Below are positions 9,781-21,061 of a DNA stretch of 64,000 nt, in pieces (positions within the stretch are counted from its first letter, which is position 1; each line of letters opens with the position of its first letter). The position numbers were made by a program, and so were the translations under genes. Origin of the DNA: Limnanthes douglasii subsp. nivea (lineage: Eukaryota; Streptophyta; Magnoliopsida; Brassicales; Limnanthaceae); the NCBI GenBank assembly GCA_036936605.1, contig JAUPFV010000002.1, forward strand, positions 250,687,305-250,751,304, given 5' to 3'. The notes under the pieces were generated by a model. That model ran no database searches. It saw nothing but the letters and a program-made list of their open reading frames with translations, and was not told the DNA's origin.

Positions 9781-10175
9781 GTAGTCCTGTTATCGGGTCA
9801 GGTCGGTCCGAGTTTGTGCGGGGCCGAGACCGACTCGTTAAGCTACCGGGCGGGTCGAGCCGGACCGCTAAGCGAAGGGAGCCAAATATGATAGACCGGG
9901 ACCGCCTCGTTAAGAGTCGAGTCGGTTCGGTCCGACTCTTAACGGGCGAGTTTGCTAGTTTATCATAATTGTTTTAAGGTTTTAGTTCAAAATATACATA
10001 GATATATCTCCCTTACCAGGCTAATTACCGGGCGGACCGGTCCAGACCGGTAAGAGAGTCGGTCCAAACTTTTGGCTCCCTACCCGCTCCCTAAGCTATC
10101 CGAACCTGTCTCGGGCGGGCCTCACCGGTCCGGTCCCGGGCGGGTTAACGGGTTGGGAGGCCCCCTAACAGCTCT
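9781..10175. mobile_element. hAT-like MITE with GC-rich inverted ends
   Basis: This 395-bp GC-rich island in AT-rich DNA has imperfect inverted repeats. The left end, TGTTATCGGGTCAGG, and the right end reversed, TGTTAGGGGGCCTCC, are similar. Inner arms share AGCG..AGGGAGCCAAA. It is flanked by AACTACAA (9773-9780) and AACTACAC (10176-10183), an 8-bp near-perfect target duplication as for hAT elements. It has no transposase and sits inside LINE ORF1. Confidence 0.75.
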
Positions 10176-10419
10176 AACTACACGACAAGATCAATCTGGA
10201 AGAATCAACAAAAATAACCTTGATAAGCAAATTCTCCAATGGAAAGCCGCATTTGAAAGAACTTTAGGCTTTTTTCAACAACATTGGATTCAGAGGACAA
10301 CACAACTTAGTAATATGAGATCCAAGACACATCACAATAGAAATAGACTTACTGGAAGATCTGAAAAGAATATGGAGACATAATGTCTAGAAGATTAAGC
10401 AATATACCATGCATCTTCT

Positions 10420-10770
10420 AAAATGGACATCAGGTTTTAACACTAAAAAATATATTAAATCTTACCAATCTGGGTGTCCTTTCCTAGTGTTCCAAGCTAT
10501 ACATATAATAAATATTACATCAAAGTCTTAGCAAAATATCTGGGAACTCTTAGAGCAATTTGGATCACTTCAAGAAACCAGACCATGTACAACTATCGTA
10601 AGGCATGGGTTTAAATTGATCTTTCGAAAACTCTATTGCGTAAGATCTAGGTTGGCTTTGGTCAATCAGAAGGCTTTTGGAAACAAATCACATGTAGAAT
10701 TAAACCAGACTATTGCTCAGATTGTAATCCCACTGGACACAACAGAAAGAATGACCACTCTCATCCTAAG
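10420..10770 (+). pseudogene. LINE ORF1 fragment (DUF4283 plus degenerate zinc knuckle)
   Basis: One frame reads NKYYIKVLAKYLGTLRAIW, then IDLSKTLLRKI, VGFGQSEGFWKQI and KPDYCSDCNPTGHNRKNDH. This is the pattern of plant LINE ORF1 proteins: a DUF4283 RNA-binding-like domain, a VEIDLSKPL-type segment and a CCHC knuckle. The last Cys of the knuckle is missing. A similar fragment lies on the minus strand at 49870-50358. Confidence 0.72.
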
Positions 10771-11599
10771 AATCCTCTTAATTTAATATCCAAAGATGTG
10801 ATTTGGAAGCATAATTTCAAGTATATAATTGTTAAAGGAGATCATTTGGAAGAACAACCAAGTTAAAATAAGGAATCATTTAGTACAATGTTAGAAGATG
10901 TGAAAAATGATCAAAGTAAACACAATCAAAAGTTCAATGAAGTACATTAATTATTTTCAAGAAAAGAGTTTTGCAACCCAAACATATGTAAATTTGAATA
11001 TAAAGGTCTTCGGAAATCACATTATTAAAGGCTCAAACAAGTATAACACACAAATTAAAGATTCAAAAATATTAGAAACACTGCAAACAACAGAGACACG
11101 TTTTTTTTGAGATAGCATTCTTGTATCTCCACTGCTAAAAAAACTTGGAGTCATTAAAGATTTTAAAAACGTTTTGAGTAAAAGACTGAAGAAATCTAAG
11201 GTCAAGGATACAAAAGGTCCTATTTCTTCCAAATATTTTCTTATTAAAGGGTATAGGAAGCCTTTAAATGAAGTATTTAAATGACAATCAAGATTATAAG
11301 TTGAAATTAGAGGTCTGAGTAATAAGTCTACAATGAGAAGATTCTTATCAATCAAAAAAATCTAGAGAAGACAATTTATGGTTGTCCAATCCAAATATTT
11401 TGGAACAAATTAAAGAGATTGAAGCAAAAATTAAAATGTCGAAATTGAGAAGAAAGCTCAAGCCGAAGAAGAAGTGAAACAATAATTATGTTTTGAAAAG
11501 ACTCAAAATCTTGAAGATAATGTTAGTTTATGTAAAGCTAAAGTTGGACTGTTTTAATTATTAGAAAGGGATGAAGAATTTTGGATTTAGAATAGCAAT
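10771..11599 (+). other. LINE linker without recognisable domain
   Basis: AT-rich with frequent stops. The expected LINE endonuclease is not recognisable. The segment just before the RT (EEFWI, then LKYGIKTQLF at about 11577-11640) has the shape of the usual LINE 'EEFWRQ..WL..GD.NT' stretch. Confidence 0.45.
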
Positions 11600-12995
11600 A
11601 TAAGTTAGCTAAAATATGGGATAAAAACTCAGCTTTTTATCATAACTATGTTACGAGAAAGAAAAGGAAGAATACAATTCAAGAAATTATGAGTGTTGGC
11701 AAATTGATTAATGATCAAGTTTATTTAGGAAGAGACGCTTCTCAGTATTTTAAAATTCGCATAACTGGCCACCATGATCCAGTAGATTCTTAATACATCT
11801 CCAGCTACACTTATAAATTAATTAATGAAGAGGATAACAACATGCTTAATTCTTTACACTTAGAGCATGAGGTCAATAAAGTCATTTAATCCCTTTGTCC
11901 CACTAGAACTTCAGGTGTGGATGGCTTCGATTCCAAATTCTATCAGAATTTTTGGTCTATCATAGCAGCTTACTTGTGCAAGGCTATCAATGCTTTCTTC
12001 TTGGGTGATATAATCCCTCAAGGGATCTTTTCCACTACCATTTGCCTCATTAAAAAAAATAATAGCACTTAAATTCTAGAAATATTACAAACATATTAGC
12101 TTATGCACTATGCTTCATGGGATAATATCAAAGATTATAAAGAATAAGATATATTTTATTATTTATAGAATCATCTCTGGTGAGCATGGAGGATTTGTCA
12201 AAGGCAGAAACATTCATGACAATATCCTCATTTCCTAGGAATTAGCTCAAGATATCAATAGAAAAACAATAGGGGGTAACATATTAATAAAGATTGATAT
12301 GTCCAAAGCCTTTGACACACTCTTTTTTAGCTTTCATATTAAAGTTTTAGATTGTTTCAGCTTTAACAAAAGACACTTAGACCTTATCCTTAAGAGTATA
12401 AATGCTGCATGCTTCCCAATCATTATGAATGGATAGTTTCATGACTATTTCAAGGCAATAAAAATGATGATACAAATGGATCTTTTATCCCTTAGTATTT
12501 TTATTATTGCGTAGGAATTTTAATTAGGGGAATTGAAAAGGTTATTTGAAGAAAATAAGGCTTTGAGATATAAGTCAATGAGTGACTTAATCATACCTTG
12601 TTTGGCTTATGTTGATGGCTTTATAATTTTTGAAAATGGTTTCTTCCAAGCACCAAGCTCCTAAATTCTTTCCTGAAAAATTATCAAGATCTCTCTGGTC
12701 AGATAATAAATATTGATCGAACCAAGTTTATTACATCATCAAGGCTACCATTAACAAAGATCAAGAAGATGGAAGCAGCCACTGGATTTACTCATAGTTT
12801 ATTATAGTTCAAGTATTTTGGGACTTTAATTCATACAAAAAATAGTCTAAGTTTGTTTAAATATTTGGTTATTAATGTTAAGAGCAAAAATTCTGATTGG
12901 GATGGGAATATTCTCTCATTTGAAGAAAGGCTTACATTAATCCAATCCATTCTACTTATCATTTCATCATATCACATTCAAACTATTTCCCTTCC
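11600..12995 (+). pseudogene. LINE reverse transcriptase, N-terminal and central part
   Basis: Segments recognisable across frames: FYHNYVTRKKRKNTIQEIM, SGVDGFDSKFYQNFWSII, NAFFLGDIIPQGIFSTTICL, FVKGRNIHDNILIS, ELAQDINRKTIGGNILIKID, MSKAFDTL, then CLAYVDGFIIFENG where the family has F/Y-A-D-D, and SGQIINIDRTKFITSS. The catalytic second Asp of the box is Gly (YVDG). Many stops. The gypsy element at 13001 interrupts it directly after SLPK. Confidence 0.85.
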
Positions 12996-13000
12996 TAAAG
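12996..13000. repeat. Target-site duplication TAAAG (left)
   Basis: TAAAG at 12996-13000 matches TAAAG at 18041-18045 exactly and flanks the gypsy element 13001-18040. Confidence 0.95.
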
Positions 13001-13365
13001 TGATGCAGACAGATTAGCGCTAGAATTTATGAAGACAGGTGATCACCCGAAGAATGCAGCGAATTGACAGTTTCGGAGCTCTCGGTGTCCGATTTTGACC
13101 CCCAGCACCTTATTTCGAAGAGAACGACGCTACGCTTACAAGTCACCAGCTACGTTCGTGCCATATGGCGTTTTTTAGCATTCGGAGTCGTTTACTATTT
13201 AATTTCGAATTTTTATTACTTTAGGTCATTTTTGGTATTTTCGTATTAGGGCTTTCATTCGAACTCTTATTTAAACAGACTTTGTTTACAATGTAAGGGA
13301 ATTGAATTTTGATAAAGAAAATTAGGGTTTCCATATACTGGCTTCTCTGCGTTTACTCTGTATCA
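13001..13365 (+). repeat. CRM/Reina-like gypsy 5' LTR
   Basis: Direct repeat of 17676-18040. It includes TTATTTAAACAG (about 13267) as a possible TATA region. The first 67 bases equal the 3' end of the pol frame. Confidence 0.95.
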
Positions 13366-13368
13366 TAT

Positions 13369-13378
13369 TGGTATCAGA
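13369..13378 (+). promoter_or_regulatory. gypsy primer-binding site
   Basis: TGGTATCAGA, three bases after the 5' LTR, matches the initiator tRNA-Met primer-site core. Confidence 0.85.
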
Positions 13379-13396
13379 CACAGGCAGTCCTGCGAG

Positions 13397-14123
13397 ATGG
13401 TGCGAGGAAGAACCAGAGGTCGCAGCGGGGTTGCTATGGAAGGAGATACGAGTGATTTCGGAGATCGTGAGAATGCTGACCTGTGCCGTCAGGTCGAGTA
13501 TCTTGCCCGTCAGATGGCTGAACTTACTGCCAGGCAACCCGGTGTGGAGGCTGAAGGTCCCGATAACCTTTTTGGAGAAAGGTCAGAACGGAATGCTTTT
13601 CAGGACCGCTGCTGGGAGCTTGGATTTAAGGTCAACATTCCTGACTTTGATGGTGGCCTTCGGGTGGAGGAGTTTGTTGATTGGTTATCCCAGGTTGAGG
13701 AGGTGCTAGACTTCAAGGAAGTTCATGAGGAGAGACGGGTAGCTTTGGTTACCATCCACCTGCACGGCAGGGCACAAGCTTGGTGGCAGCAGGTGAAAAA
13801 GATCTGTGCGCGTGAATTTAAGGAGCAAGTACGTAGTTGGGAGAAGTTCAAGAAGAAAATCTGCAAGGCATTCTTGCCTTACAATTTCGAGCGAAGAATT
13901 GTTCCAGTGTTTCCAGAATCTTTGTTAGTGGCCACGATTTATGGACGATTATACGGAGGAGTTATTTCAGTTTCTTGCTTGTACAGATATGAATGAGTCA
14001 ACACATCAGCGGGTATCCCGATATATTGGGGGGTTGCACCCTCAACTCCAGGATGTGTTGAACATGTTCGACCCGTTGTCTGTTTCGGAAGCTCATCGGC
14101 GTGCCCTCCAGGCAGAAAAATAG
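13397..14123 (+). pseudogene. gypsy gag
   Basis: Starts MVRGRTRGRSGVAMEG. The gag core includes FKVNIPDFDGGLRVEEFVDW, LHGRAQAWWQQVK and SWEKFKKKICKAFLPYNFE. A frameshift near 13905 moves the frame to 13941-14123 (MDDYTEELFQFLACTDMNES, RYIGGLHPQLQDVL). A TAG at 14121-14123 separates this from the zinc-knuckle region. Confidence 0.9.
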
Positions 14124-14810
14124 TTGGCTCGATGGACTCAGATTGGCGTACGGACTGGTGCTCATACAGGGACCTCAGCGCCCGCACCAGTTCCCCGTCC
14201 AACCCCTGATCAGGCCCCTCCTGGGCGCGGTGCGACCAGCCGTTCTGCTGGTAAGTTACGTTGCGTTGGTTGTGGTGAGTTAGGGCATCGTCAGGTAGAG
14301 TGTCCGAATGCTGCAGGTTTTAGGGGTCTTTTCTCTCACGAGGCATTTGAATTGGCCCCCATTGTTCCTGATGGTCTCCCGAATTTTGATACATATGATG
14401 ATGATGTGACTGAGGTCGCGGAAAAGGTTGTGACTGGTGATGTTGGTGCAGTTTTGATGGTACGACGCACTTTTCTTTCCCCTCGTGTTGCTGATCAGAG
14501 TGACTGGCTGCGGAATAATGTGTTTCAGTCCACTTGTACGATTGGCGATAAAGTGTGCACATTCATTATTGATGCTGGTAGCTGTGAGAATGTAATTTCC
14601 GAGATAGCAGTTTCGAAGCTCGGGCTGAAATCACAGTCACACCCCAAGCCATACAAGTTGGCCTGAATGAGTAAAGGTACTGATATCACTGTGTCTAAAT
14701 GTGTGCTTGTATCATTTTCTGTGGGGCAGACATACCGGGATGAGGTGTTTTGTGATGTAGTGCCTATGGACGCTTATCACTTATTGCTTGGCTGCCCTTG
14801 GTAGTATGAT
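14124..14810 (+). pseudogene. gypsy zinc knuckle and aspartic protease
   Basis: A CCHC knuckle CVGCGELGHRQVEC is followed by the protease site FIIDAGSCENVISEIAV, with Asp-Ala-Gly where Asp-Thr/Ser-Gly is usual. A TGA at 14664-14666 follows KPYKLA. The protease continues to VPMDAYHLLLGCPW, where a TAG interrupts. Confidence 0.88.
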
Positions 14811-15904
<1,094 letters not shown>

Positions 15905-16620
15905 ATGGCCCCGATTACGGACTGCATGGAGGGCATAAAATTTGAATGGTCCGAGGATGCTGATACGGCGTTTGTAGAGATTAAAGGGAGTCTCACTACT
16001 GCACCTATTCTTGTGCTGCCCTACTTTTCCCAGCTATTTGAGCTTCATTGTGATGCGTCTAAATTTGGTATTGGGGCAGTTCTTTCCCAATCAGGGCGTC
16101 CTGTGGCTTTCTTCAGTGAGAAACTGGCGAATGCTAAGCTGCGATTTAGTACATATGGCATTGAATTCTATGCTGTGGTTCAGGCTATCAAGCATTGGCG
16201 TCATTATTTGTTTCAGCGTGAATTTGTGCTATATACTGATCATGACTCTTTGAAGTATCTTGGCAGCCAGGACAAGATCTCGCATAGACACACTTCTTGG
16301 ATAGCGTACTTACAGCAGTTCACTTTTGTCATCAAGCACAAGGCCGGTATTACGAATCGGGCTGCTGATGCTCTAAATCGTCGTCACAATATGCTGACTG
16401 AAATGCGAGTTCAGGTTTCTGGGTTTGATTCTTTTGTTGACCTTTATGCTACTGACTCGTTCTTCTCTCGGGTTATTGAACTGATTCAGCAGGGGACACA
16501 ATCTAATTTCTTAATGGAGGATGGATTTCTCTTTCGCGGGGTACAGTTGTGTATCCCTGACTGTAGCCTGCGTCTTCAGTTGATCAAGGAGCTCCATGCT
16601 GAGGGTCATGTGGACCGTGA
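15905..16620 (+). pseudogene. gypsy RNase H and integrase N-terminus
   Basis: The open frame 15905-16777 contains FELHCDASKFGIGAVLSQSG, RPVAFFSEKLANAKLRFSTY, LYTDHDSLKYLGSQ and NRAADALNRR, with the RNase H acidic residues visible. Then LQLIKELHAEGHVDRDRTYQ and SYFWPSMRKKL form the start of the integrase zinc region. The Cys pair is lost in a frameshift near 16690. Confidence 0.92.
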
Positions 16621-17742
16621 TAGGACATACCAGTTGCTGTCCGCATCATATTTTTGGCCTTCGATGCGTAAGAAGTTGGTCGTTATGTCTCCCGTTCTCG
16701 AGTTTGTCACTTGGCCAAGGGAACATCAACGAATGCGGGTCTTTATTTGCCGTTTCCAATTCCTACTCAGCCCTTGACCGACATCAGTATGGATTTTGTT
16801 CTTGGATTACCTCGGATTCAACGTGGATTCGACTCTATTTTTGTGGTGGTTGATCGTTTTTCTAAGATGGTACACTTCATCCCATGTAGAAATACATCTG
16901 ATGTAGTGTGTGTCGTGCAACTTTTCTTTCGAGAGATTTACCGCATTCATGGCCTCCCTAGTGCCATTGTTTCTGACCGTGACACCAGGTTTGTGAGTCA
17001 TTTCTGGCGCAACTTATGGCGCATGGTGAATACGCAGCTCAGTTTCAGTAGTGCCTACCACCCACAGACTGATGGTCAGACAAAAGTGGTTAACCGTTCC
17101 CTCGGTAACTTGTTGCGCAGCCTGGTGGGAGATTACCAGAAGGCGTGGGATCAGCGCCTACCGCAGGAAGAGTTTGCCCACAACCATGCCCTTAACCGCT
17201 CGACAGGTCTTTGTCCTTTCCAGGTGATGTATGGTGTTGTGCCCCGGGGTCTTGTCGACTTGCTTGCCCTGCCCAGTAAAATTCTTGTTCACAGAACTGC
17301 TGAGGAGCTTGTCTCGCAGAATTGCCAAACCCACCAGAAGACATAAGATCAGCTTGTCTTGAGCACTGCCAAGTATAAGTCTCAGGCGGATCATCATCGC
17401 CGTCCTGTACAGTTCGAAGTTGGTGACTATGTGTGGGAAGTTCTAACCAAGGCTCGGTACCCTACTGGTGAGTACAACAAACTGGCCGCCCGAAAGATTG
17501 GCCCTGTGGAGATAGTGGAGCGGATCAACCCGAATGCTTATCGGCTGCACTTGCCTAGCCATGTCCGTACGTCTGATATCTTTAATGTTAAGCATCTGAT
17601 TCCTTATGCAGGTGACTCTTCTAACGAGGAGACTGGTTCTGATTTGAGGGCGAATCTTCTCTACCCCGGAGGGGATGATGCAGACAGATTAGCGCTAGAA
17701 TTTATGAAGACAGTCGATCACCCGAAGAATGCAACGAATTGA
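16621..17742 (+). pseudogene. gypsy integrase, catalytic Glu replaced by Lys; reads into the LTR
   Basis: The frame from 16711 carries the first Asp (VVVDRFSKMVHF, 16852-16854) and second Asp (VSDRDTRFVSHF, 16975-16977). At the third position, 36 codons later, the codon is AAA (Lys, TDGQTKVVNRS, 17083-17085), so the acidic triad is broken. The frame continues through NHALNRSTGLCPFQVMYG. A TAA at 17344-17346 is followed by the C-terminal domain (FEVGDYVWEVL, YRLHLPSHVRTSDIFNVKHL). It ends at 17742, 67 bp inside the 3' LTR. No chromodomain is recognised. Confidence 0.9.
17668..17675 (+). promoter_or_regulatory. gypsy polypurine tract
   Basis: GGAGGGGA directly precedes the 3' LTR start TGATGCAG. 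It lies inside the integrase reading frame. Confidence 0.85.
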
Positions 17743-18040
17743 CAGTTTCGGAGCTCTTGGTGTCCGATTTTGTCCTACAGCACCTTATTTCGAAAGGAAC
17801 GACGCCACGATTACAAGTCACCAGCTATGCTCGTGACATATGGCATTTTTTGGGCATTCAGAGTCGTTTACTATTTTCATTCGAATTTTTATTACTCTAG
17901 GGCATTTTTGGTATTTCGTATTAGGGTTTTCATTCGAACTCTTATTTAAACAGACTTTGTTTACAATGTAAGGGAGTTGAATTTTGATAAAGAAAATTAG
18001 GGTTTCCCTATATTGGCTTCTCTGCATTTACTTTGTATCA
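17676..18040 (+). repeat. CRM/Reina-like gypsy 3' LTR
   Basis: Direct repeat of 13001-13365, followed by target duplication TAAAG (18041-18045). Its first 67 bases encode the C-terminus of the integrase frame. Confidence 0.95.
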
Positions 18041-18045
18041 TAAAG

Positions 18046-19044
18046 TTTCTATTAACAGAATTGATTTTTTTTGCAGCAAGTTTATTGAAAGATCAATAAG
18101 CTCTAAGATTACTATCATTTTTTCAAAATGGTTACATTTGTGTAAGCTTTTTGAAGAAGGAATGTTCAATTTTAGAAGATTAGAAGATCTTCAATCAACA
18201 TACTCTTGTAAATTATGGTTTAAATTCAGCGAGCAGAAGTTATTTTGGGCTAAATACATGAAATCAATATAATGTCCTATCCTTAATATTATCACAGTTT
18301 AAGCCAACAATAGGGGTTCCAAAACCTGGAAAAGACTGATAAACATCACAGATCTATTTGTAATCATATCATAGTTCAATTAAATGTCAAGGTGAAATTG
18401 ACTTTTGGCTTGAGAAATGGAGCCAACCTCATCCTTTAATCTATATTTCTAATAAAGAAAATAAATCTTGGTAAATTGAAGATAAAGTCAGGAAGTTTTA
18501 GCTATCTGACCATTGGAATCCAGATATTCTAAAAAACAATATTATCGCTTCAAACAAAAGTAAAATATTGAAATGTTCTATTAAAGAAGAACAAATATTC
18601 TCTGAAGTGGCCTTCATGTGAAACATGAGCTTTCTGTGTAAAGGTTACTTGGAACTCAATCAGACACAAGGGAAACAAGTCCAGCTTATTCAGAAAAAGG
18701 AACTATTATATGGCTTCAAAGTGATAATTTTATGATAACTCTGAATCAGTACAACACCTCTTTGTTCAATGTGACACTGCCTATGAAGTATGGAAATACT
18801 TTACAGGACTCTATATGTTGGGTGTTTTGGCACTCCGGAAACAAAAGAAAACATGACACTCTATCTCCTAATTTCAACTCTATATTGGCTCATATCAAAT
18901 ACATTACGTCTAGTTTGGATCATTTCAAACTTCTAAAAAGCGCTAATTGGTCTAATGGCCTTAATACTGACTTAGAACTAGGTTGTATTCATCATCTTGA
19001 TAAACCTATCTCATATCTTCTTCCCGAATGGAAATTTCCTCTAA
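18046..19044 (+). pseudogene. LINE RT C-terminal part and zinc-finger RT-associated segment
   Basis: Directly after the gypsy insertion the LINE resumes with INRIDFFCSKFIERS, KWLHLCKLFEEGMFNFRRLE and YSCKLWFKFSEQKLFWAKYM, which fit the plant LINE RT tail. At about 18745 another frame reads SESVQHLFVQCDTAYEVWKY, the zf-RVT motif. The frame 18732-19094 runs alongside with a shifted phase. Stops are common in 18290-18720. Confidence 0.78.
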
Positions 19045-19450
19045 AGAGAAGATACAAACTCAATATAGATGGAGCTTGTAGCATTTCAGGCTAAGCTTAT
19101 GGAGGTGGTTTAATAAGGGATTATAAGCGGCATTTGGTTGCTGCCTTTGGTCGAATTAATAGGAAACGAAACCATTAAATGCATAATCCAGGGCCTTACT
19201 TAATGGTCTAGTCTTATGCAAGGAAAATGTACCAATTAAATTGATATTGAGACTGGCTCGAGTATGATAATTGAGATGTTAGATAAAGATAAGGCCATTT
19301 GGTATCTAGCTCATCCCCTATCATGCTGTCGAAAGCTAATTACATCAAACATGAAATTCATCATATTTTTAGATAACAAAATAATGCAGCATGTTGGATT
19401 TTTAAATTATCTCCTAAGTCTAAGAAAAATTAGGACTAAAACCTGACGCA
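19045..19450 (+). pseudogene. LINE terminal RNase H domain
   Basis: RRYKLNIDGACSISG matches the first Asp motif of plant LINE RNase H, then AYGGGLIRDYKRHLVAAFG. After several stops, WYLAHPLSCCRKL and IIFLDNKIMQHVGF are weakly comparable to the end of the domain. The poly(A) tail and target duplication of the LINE are not seen. Confidence 0.65.
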
Positions 19451-19616
19451 AGCTCCTGCCTCTCTAAGGTAAATTACTATCCTAGAAAACATGAAAAATA
19501 GGCTACATTAGAACAGAAGATAACTAGTAACAAGGAGGAATGTCATCTCGAATTTTACTCTATATTTACTTTAATCAAACATTTCTAACTTTTGATAATC
19601 AGGTACTATATGACTA

Positions 19617-20170
19617 TTGTCTAATTTTTATATTACATTTTATTGTTTGATAGGGAGCTCTTCAACAAAGGAATTATTGATAAACTGACGATAGAGATAG
19701 AGAGAAAAATTGAACAAGGAGTAAAGATTTTCGGATTTAAGAATAGTACATGAGCGCTCTCAAAAGTGGGCAGTACCCAAATCATCATTGGAAGAGAGTT
19801 GTTAGAGCCTTAAGTGAATGAAATCTTTAGTTAAATCTTGATTGGAACCAAAAGCTCATCAGTTCATAATCTCTAATCTTTATCGAGAAATTCTAGCTAT
19901 GAAATATGCTCTTGAATTATCAATCTTCAAATAAATTCCATGGTTTCTAGTTACCTATGATTCTATAATAAATTAGAACAAAAATATTAGACGGAGAAAG
20001 AAAGAAGGCCCTCATCTTATATTAGACATATAAGAAAGAAAATAATTTACTAGAGAAAGGTCATATATTGCTCAGGATTGAAACATGAAATTTTCTGAAG
20101 GCCAAATCTACTCTCTCAAATTCTCAGCTCAAAATGATAAAGTGGGTAGCTAAAAATTGAAAATCAAGTT
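19617..20170 (+). repeat. Diverged direct repeat, copy 1
   Basis: Matches 22494-22915 along its length: AGCTCTTCAACAAAGGA against AGCTCTTCAAAAAATGGA, ATTATTGATAAACT, CAACAAGGAGTAAAGATT and GCTCAAAATGATAAAGTG. It may hold an RNase H relic (EILAMKYALELSIFK at about 19890). About 2.3 kb separates the two copies. Confidence 0.7.
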
Positions 20171-20213
20171 TGCGGGTATTCAATCTTCAGTTAAAGGAAG
20201 TGTCAAAATTTAT

Positions 20214-20885
20214 CTAAGTGGTTTTCAGCTCGGACGTCTCCTTGGGACTATAGTACAAATACTTGCCACTAAAAAGGTTGATAATATATTCCCTGGGTAC
20301 GCTGAGGTGATAGCCAGTCAGCAATGCGGTGATCTCGGGTGGCAAGGGCTCTTCATCTATTGCAATAATAGCAGCACCATCTCCCTCGATAGTGACTTGT
20401 TTCCCATCTCGGTGCGCAACCTCACCCTCTTTAACGCCAATTTGATTAGCAATATCGGTACGAGAAACTTGGGCATGGTTTACACCACCAAGGCTTGGAA
20501 CAACTGCTTGCTGAGTGTTGGTCTTTTTAACGGTTCCCGACGTGGTCCGCTTAGCACTGGTAGTGGTTGGATCATCACAAACTCTTTTCTTACTAACGTT
20601 ATCGGTATTTTTTCGATTTTCTATGAGAGAGACACTTTCGTTTTTGCTCACCTTTTTCTTAAGGGCAACCCATTTGGTAGCAGGATTTGTTTTTACGACA
20701 ATAAGGATCAGCTCTTCATTTTTTCTTTTTATCGGAAATTTTTTTGTATGAGCAACCAACTTCTCAGAGGCGAGATTAGAATAGACAAAGCTGGAGCTAC
20801 TGCCAACGTGGACGTGGTTGGGAAGAGTTCCTTTTGGTTTTTTGGATACAACTTCCTCGAGTTTTTACCATTGAATCCATTCTGA
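20214..20885 (-). pseudogene. Unidentified basic protein fragment (probable TE-encoded)
   Basis: The minus strand reads MVKTRGSCIQKTKRNSSQPR, then after one frame change KLVAHTKKFPIKRKNEEL, NPATKWVALKKKVSKNESVS, KKRVCDDPTTTSAKRTTSG and ends at 20214. Lys/Arg-rich, Ser/Thr-rich sequence with NLS-like clusters is typical of the disordered N-terminus of a nuclear or TE-encoded protein. A plus-strand frame of 242 codons overlaps, but its composition (Phe, Leu, Ile, Ser-rich) looks like a shadow. I do not recognise the family. Confidence 0.35.
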
Positions 20886-20954
20886 ATCGCGTTATGCCCA
20901 TGGGCGGATTTAAAGGGGATATGGGTATGCCCGGGGCAACCGTAAATCGGTGAA

Positions 20955-21025
20955 ATAAATTTAGTATAGTGGTAAAGATCTCTTCTAAAAGACTAGAGGT
21001 CATGAGTTCAAATCTTATTAGATAC
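20955..21025 (+). ncRNA. tRNA-like (SINE-head-like) segment
   Basis: TTTAGTATAGTGGTAAAG resembles a pol III A box and GGTCATGAGTTCAAATC a B box, about 35 bp apart. It looks like a decayed tRNA-derived head. No acceptor stem pairs convincingly, so it is not a functional tRNA. Confidence 0.4.
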
Positions 21026-21061
21026 CCAAAAAGCAACATCGAATTAGCAAAGAAAACTCTA

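Noticed and set aside
10072..10383. ORF of 103 codons with Gly/Pro-rich start
   Set aside because: Starts inside the GC-rich hAT-like MITE and runs into LINE ORF1 sequence; a chance fusion of two repeats.
10771..11599. LINE endonuclease domain
   Set aside because: Expected by position, but no endonuclease motif could be read in any frame.
20157..20885. Plus-strand ORF of 242 codons
   Set aside because: Hydrophobic/Ser-rich composition without domain signs; the opposite strand has a more protein-like Lys/Ser/Thr-rich frame, so I treat the plus frame as a shadow.
20955..21025. Functional tRNA gene
   Set aside because: A and B box-like words but no convincing acceptor or anticodon stems.
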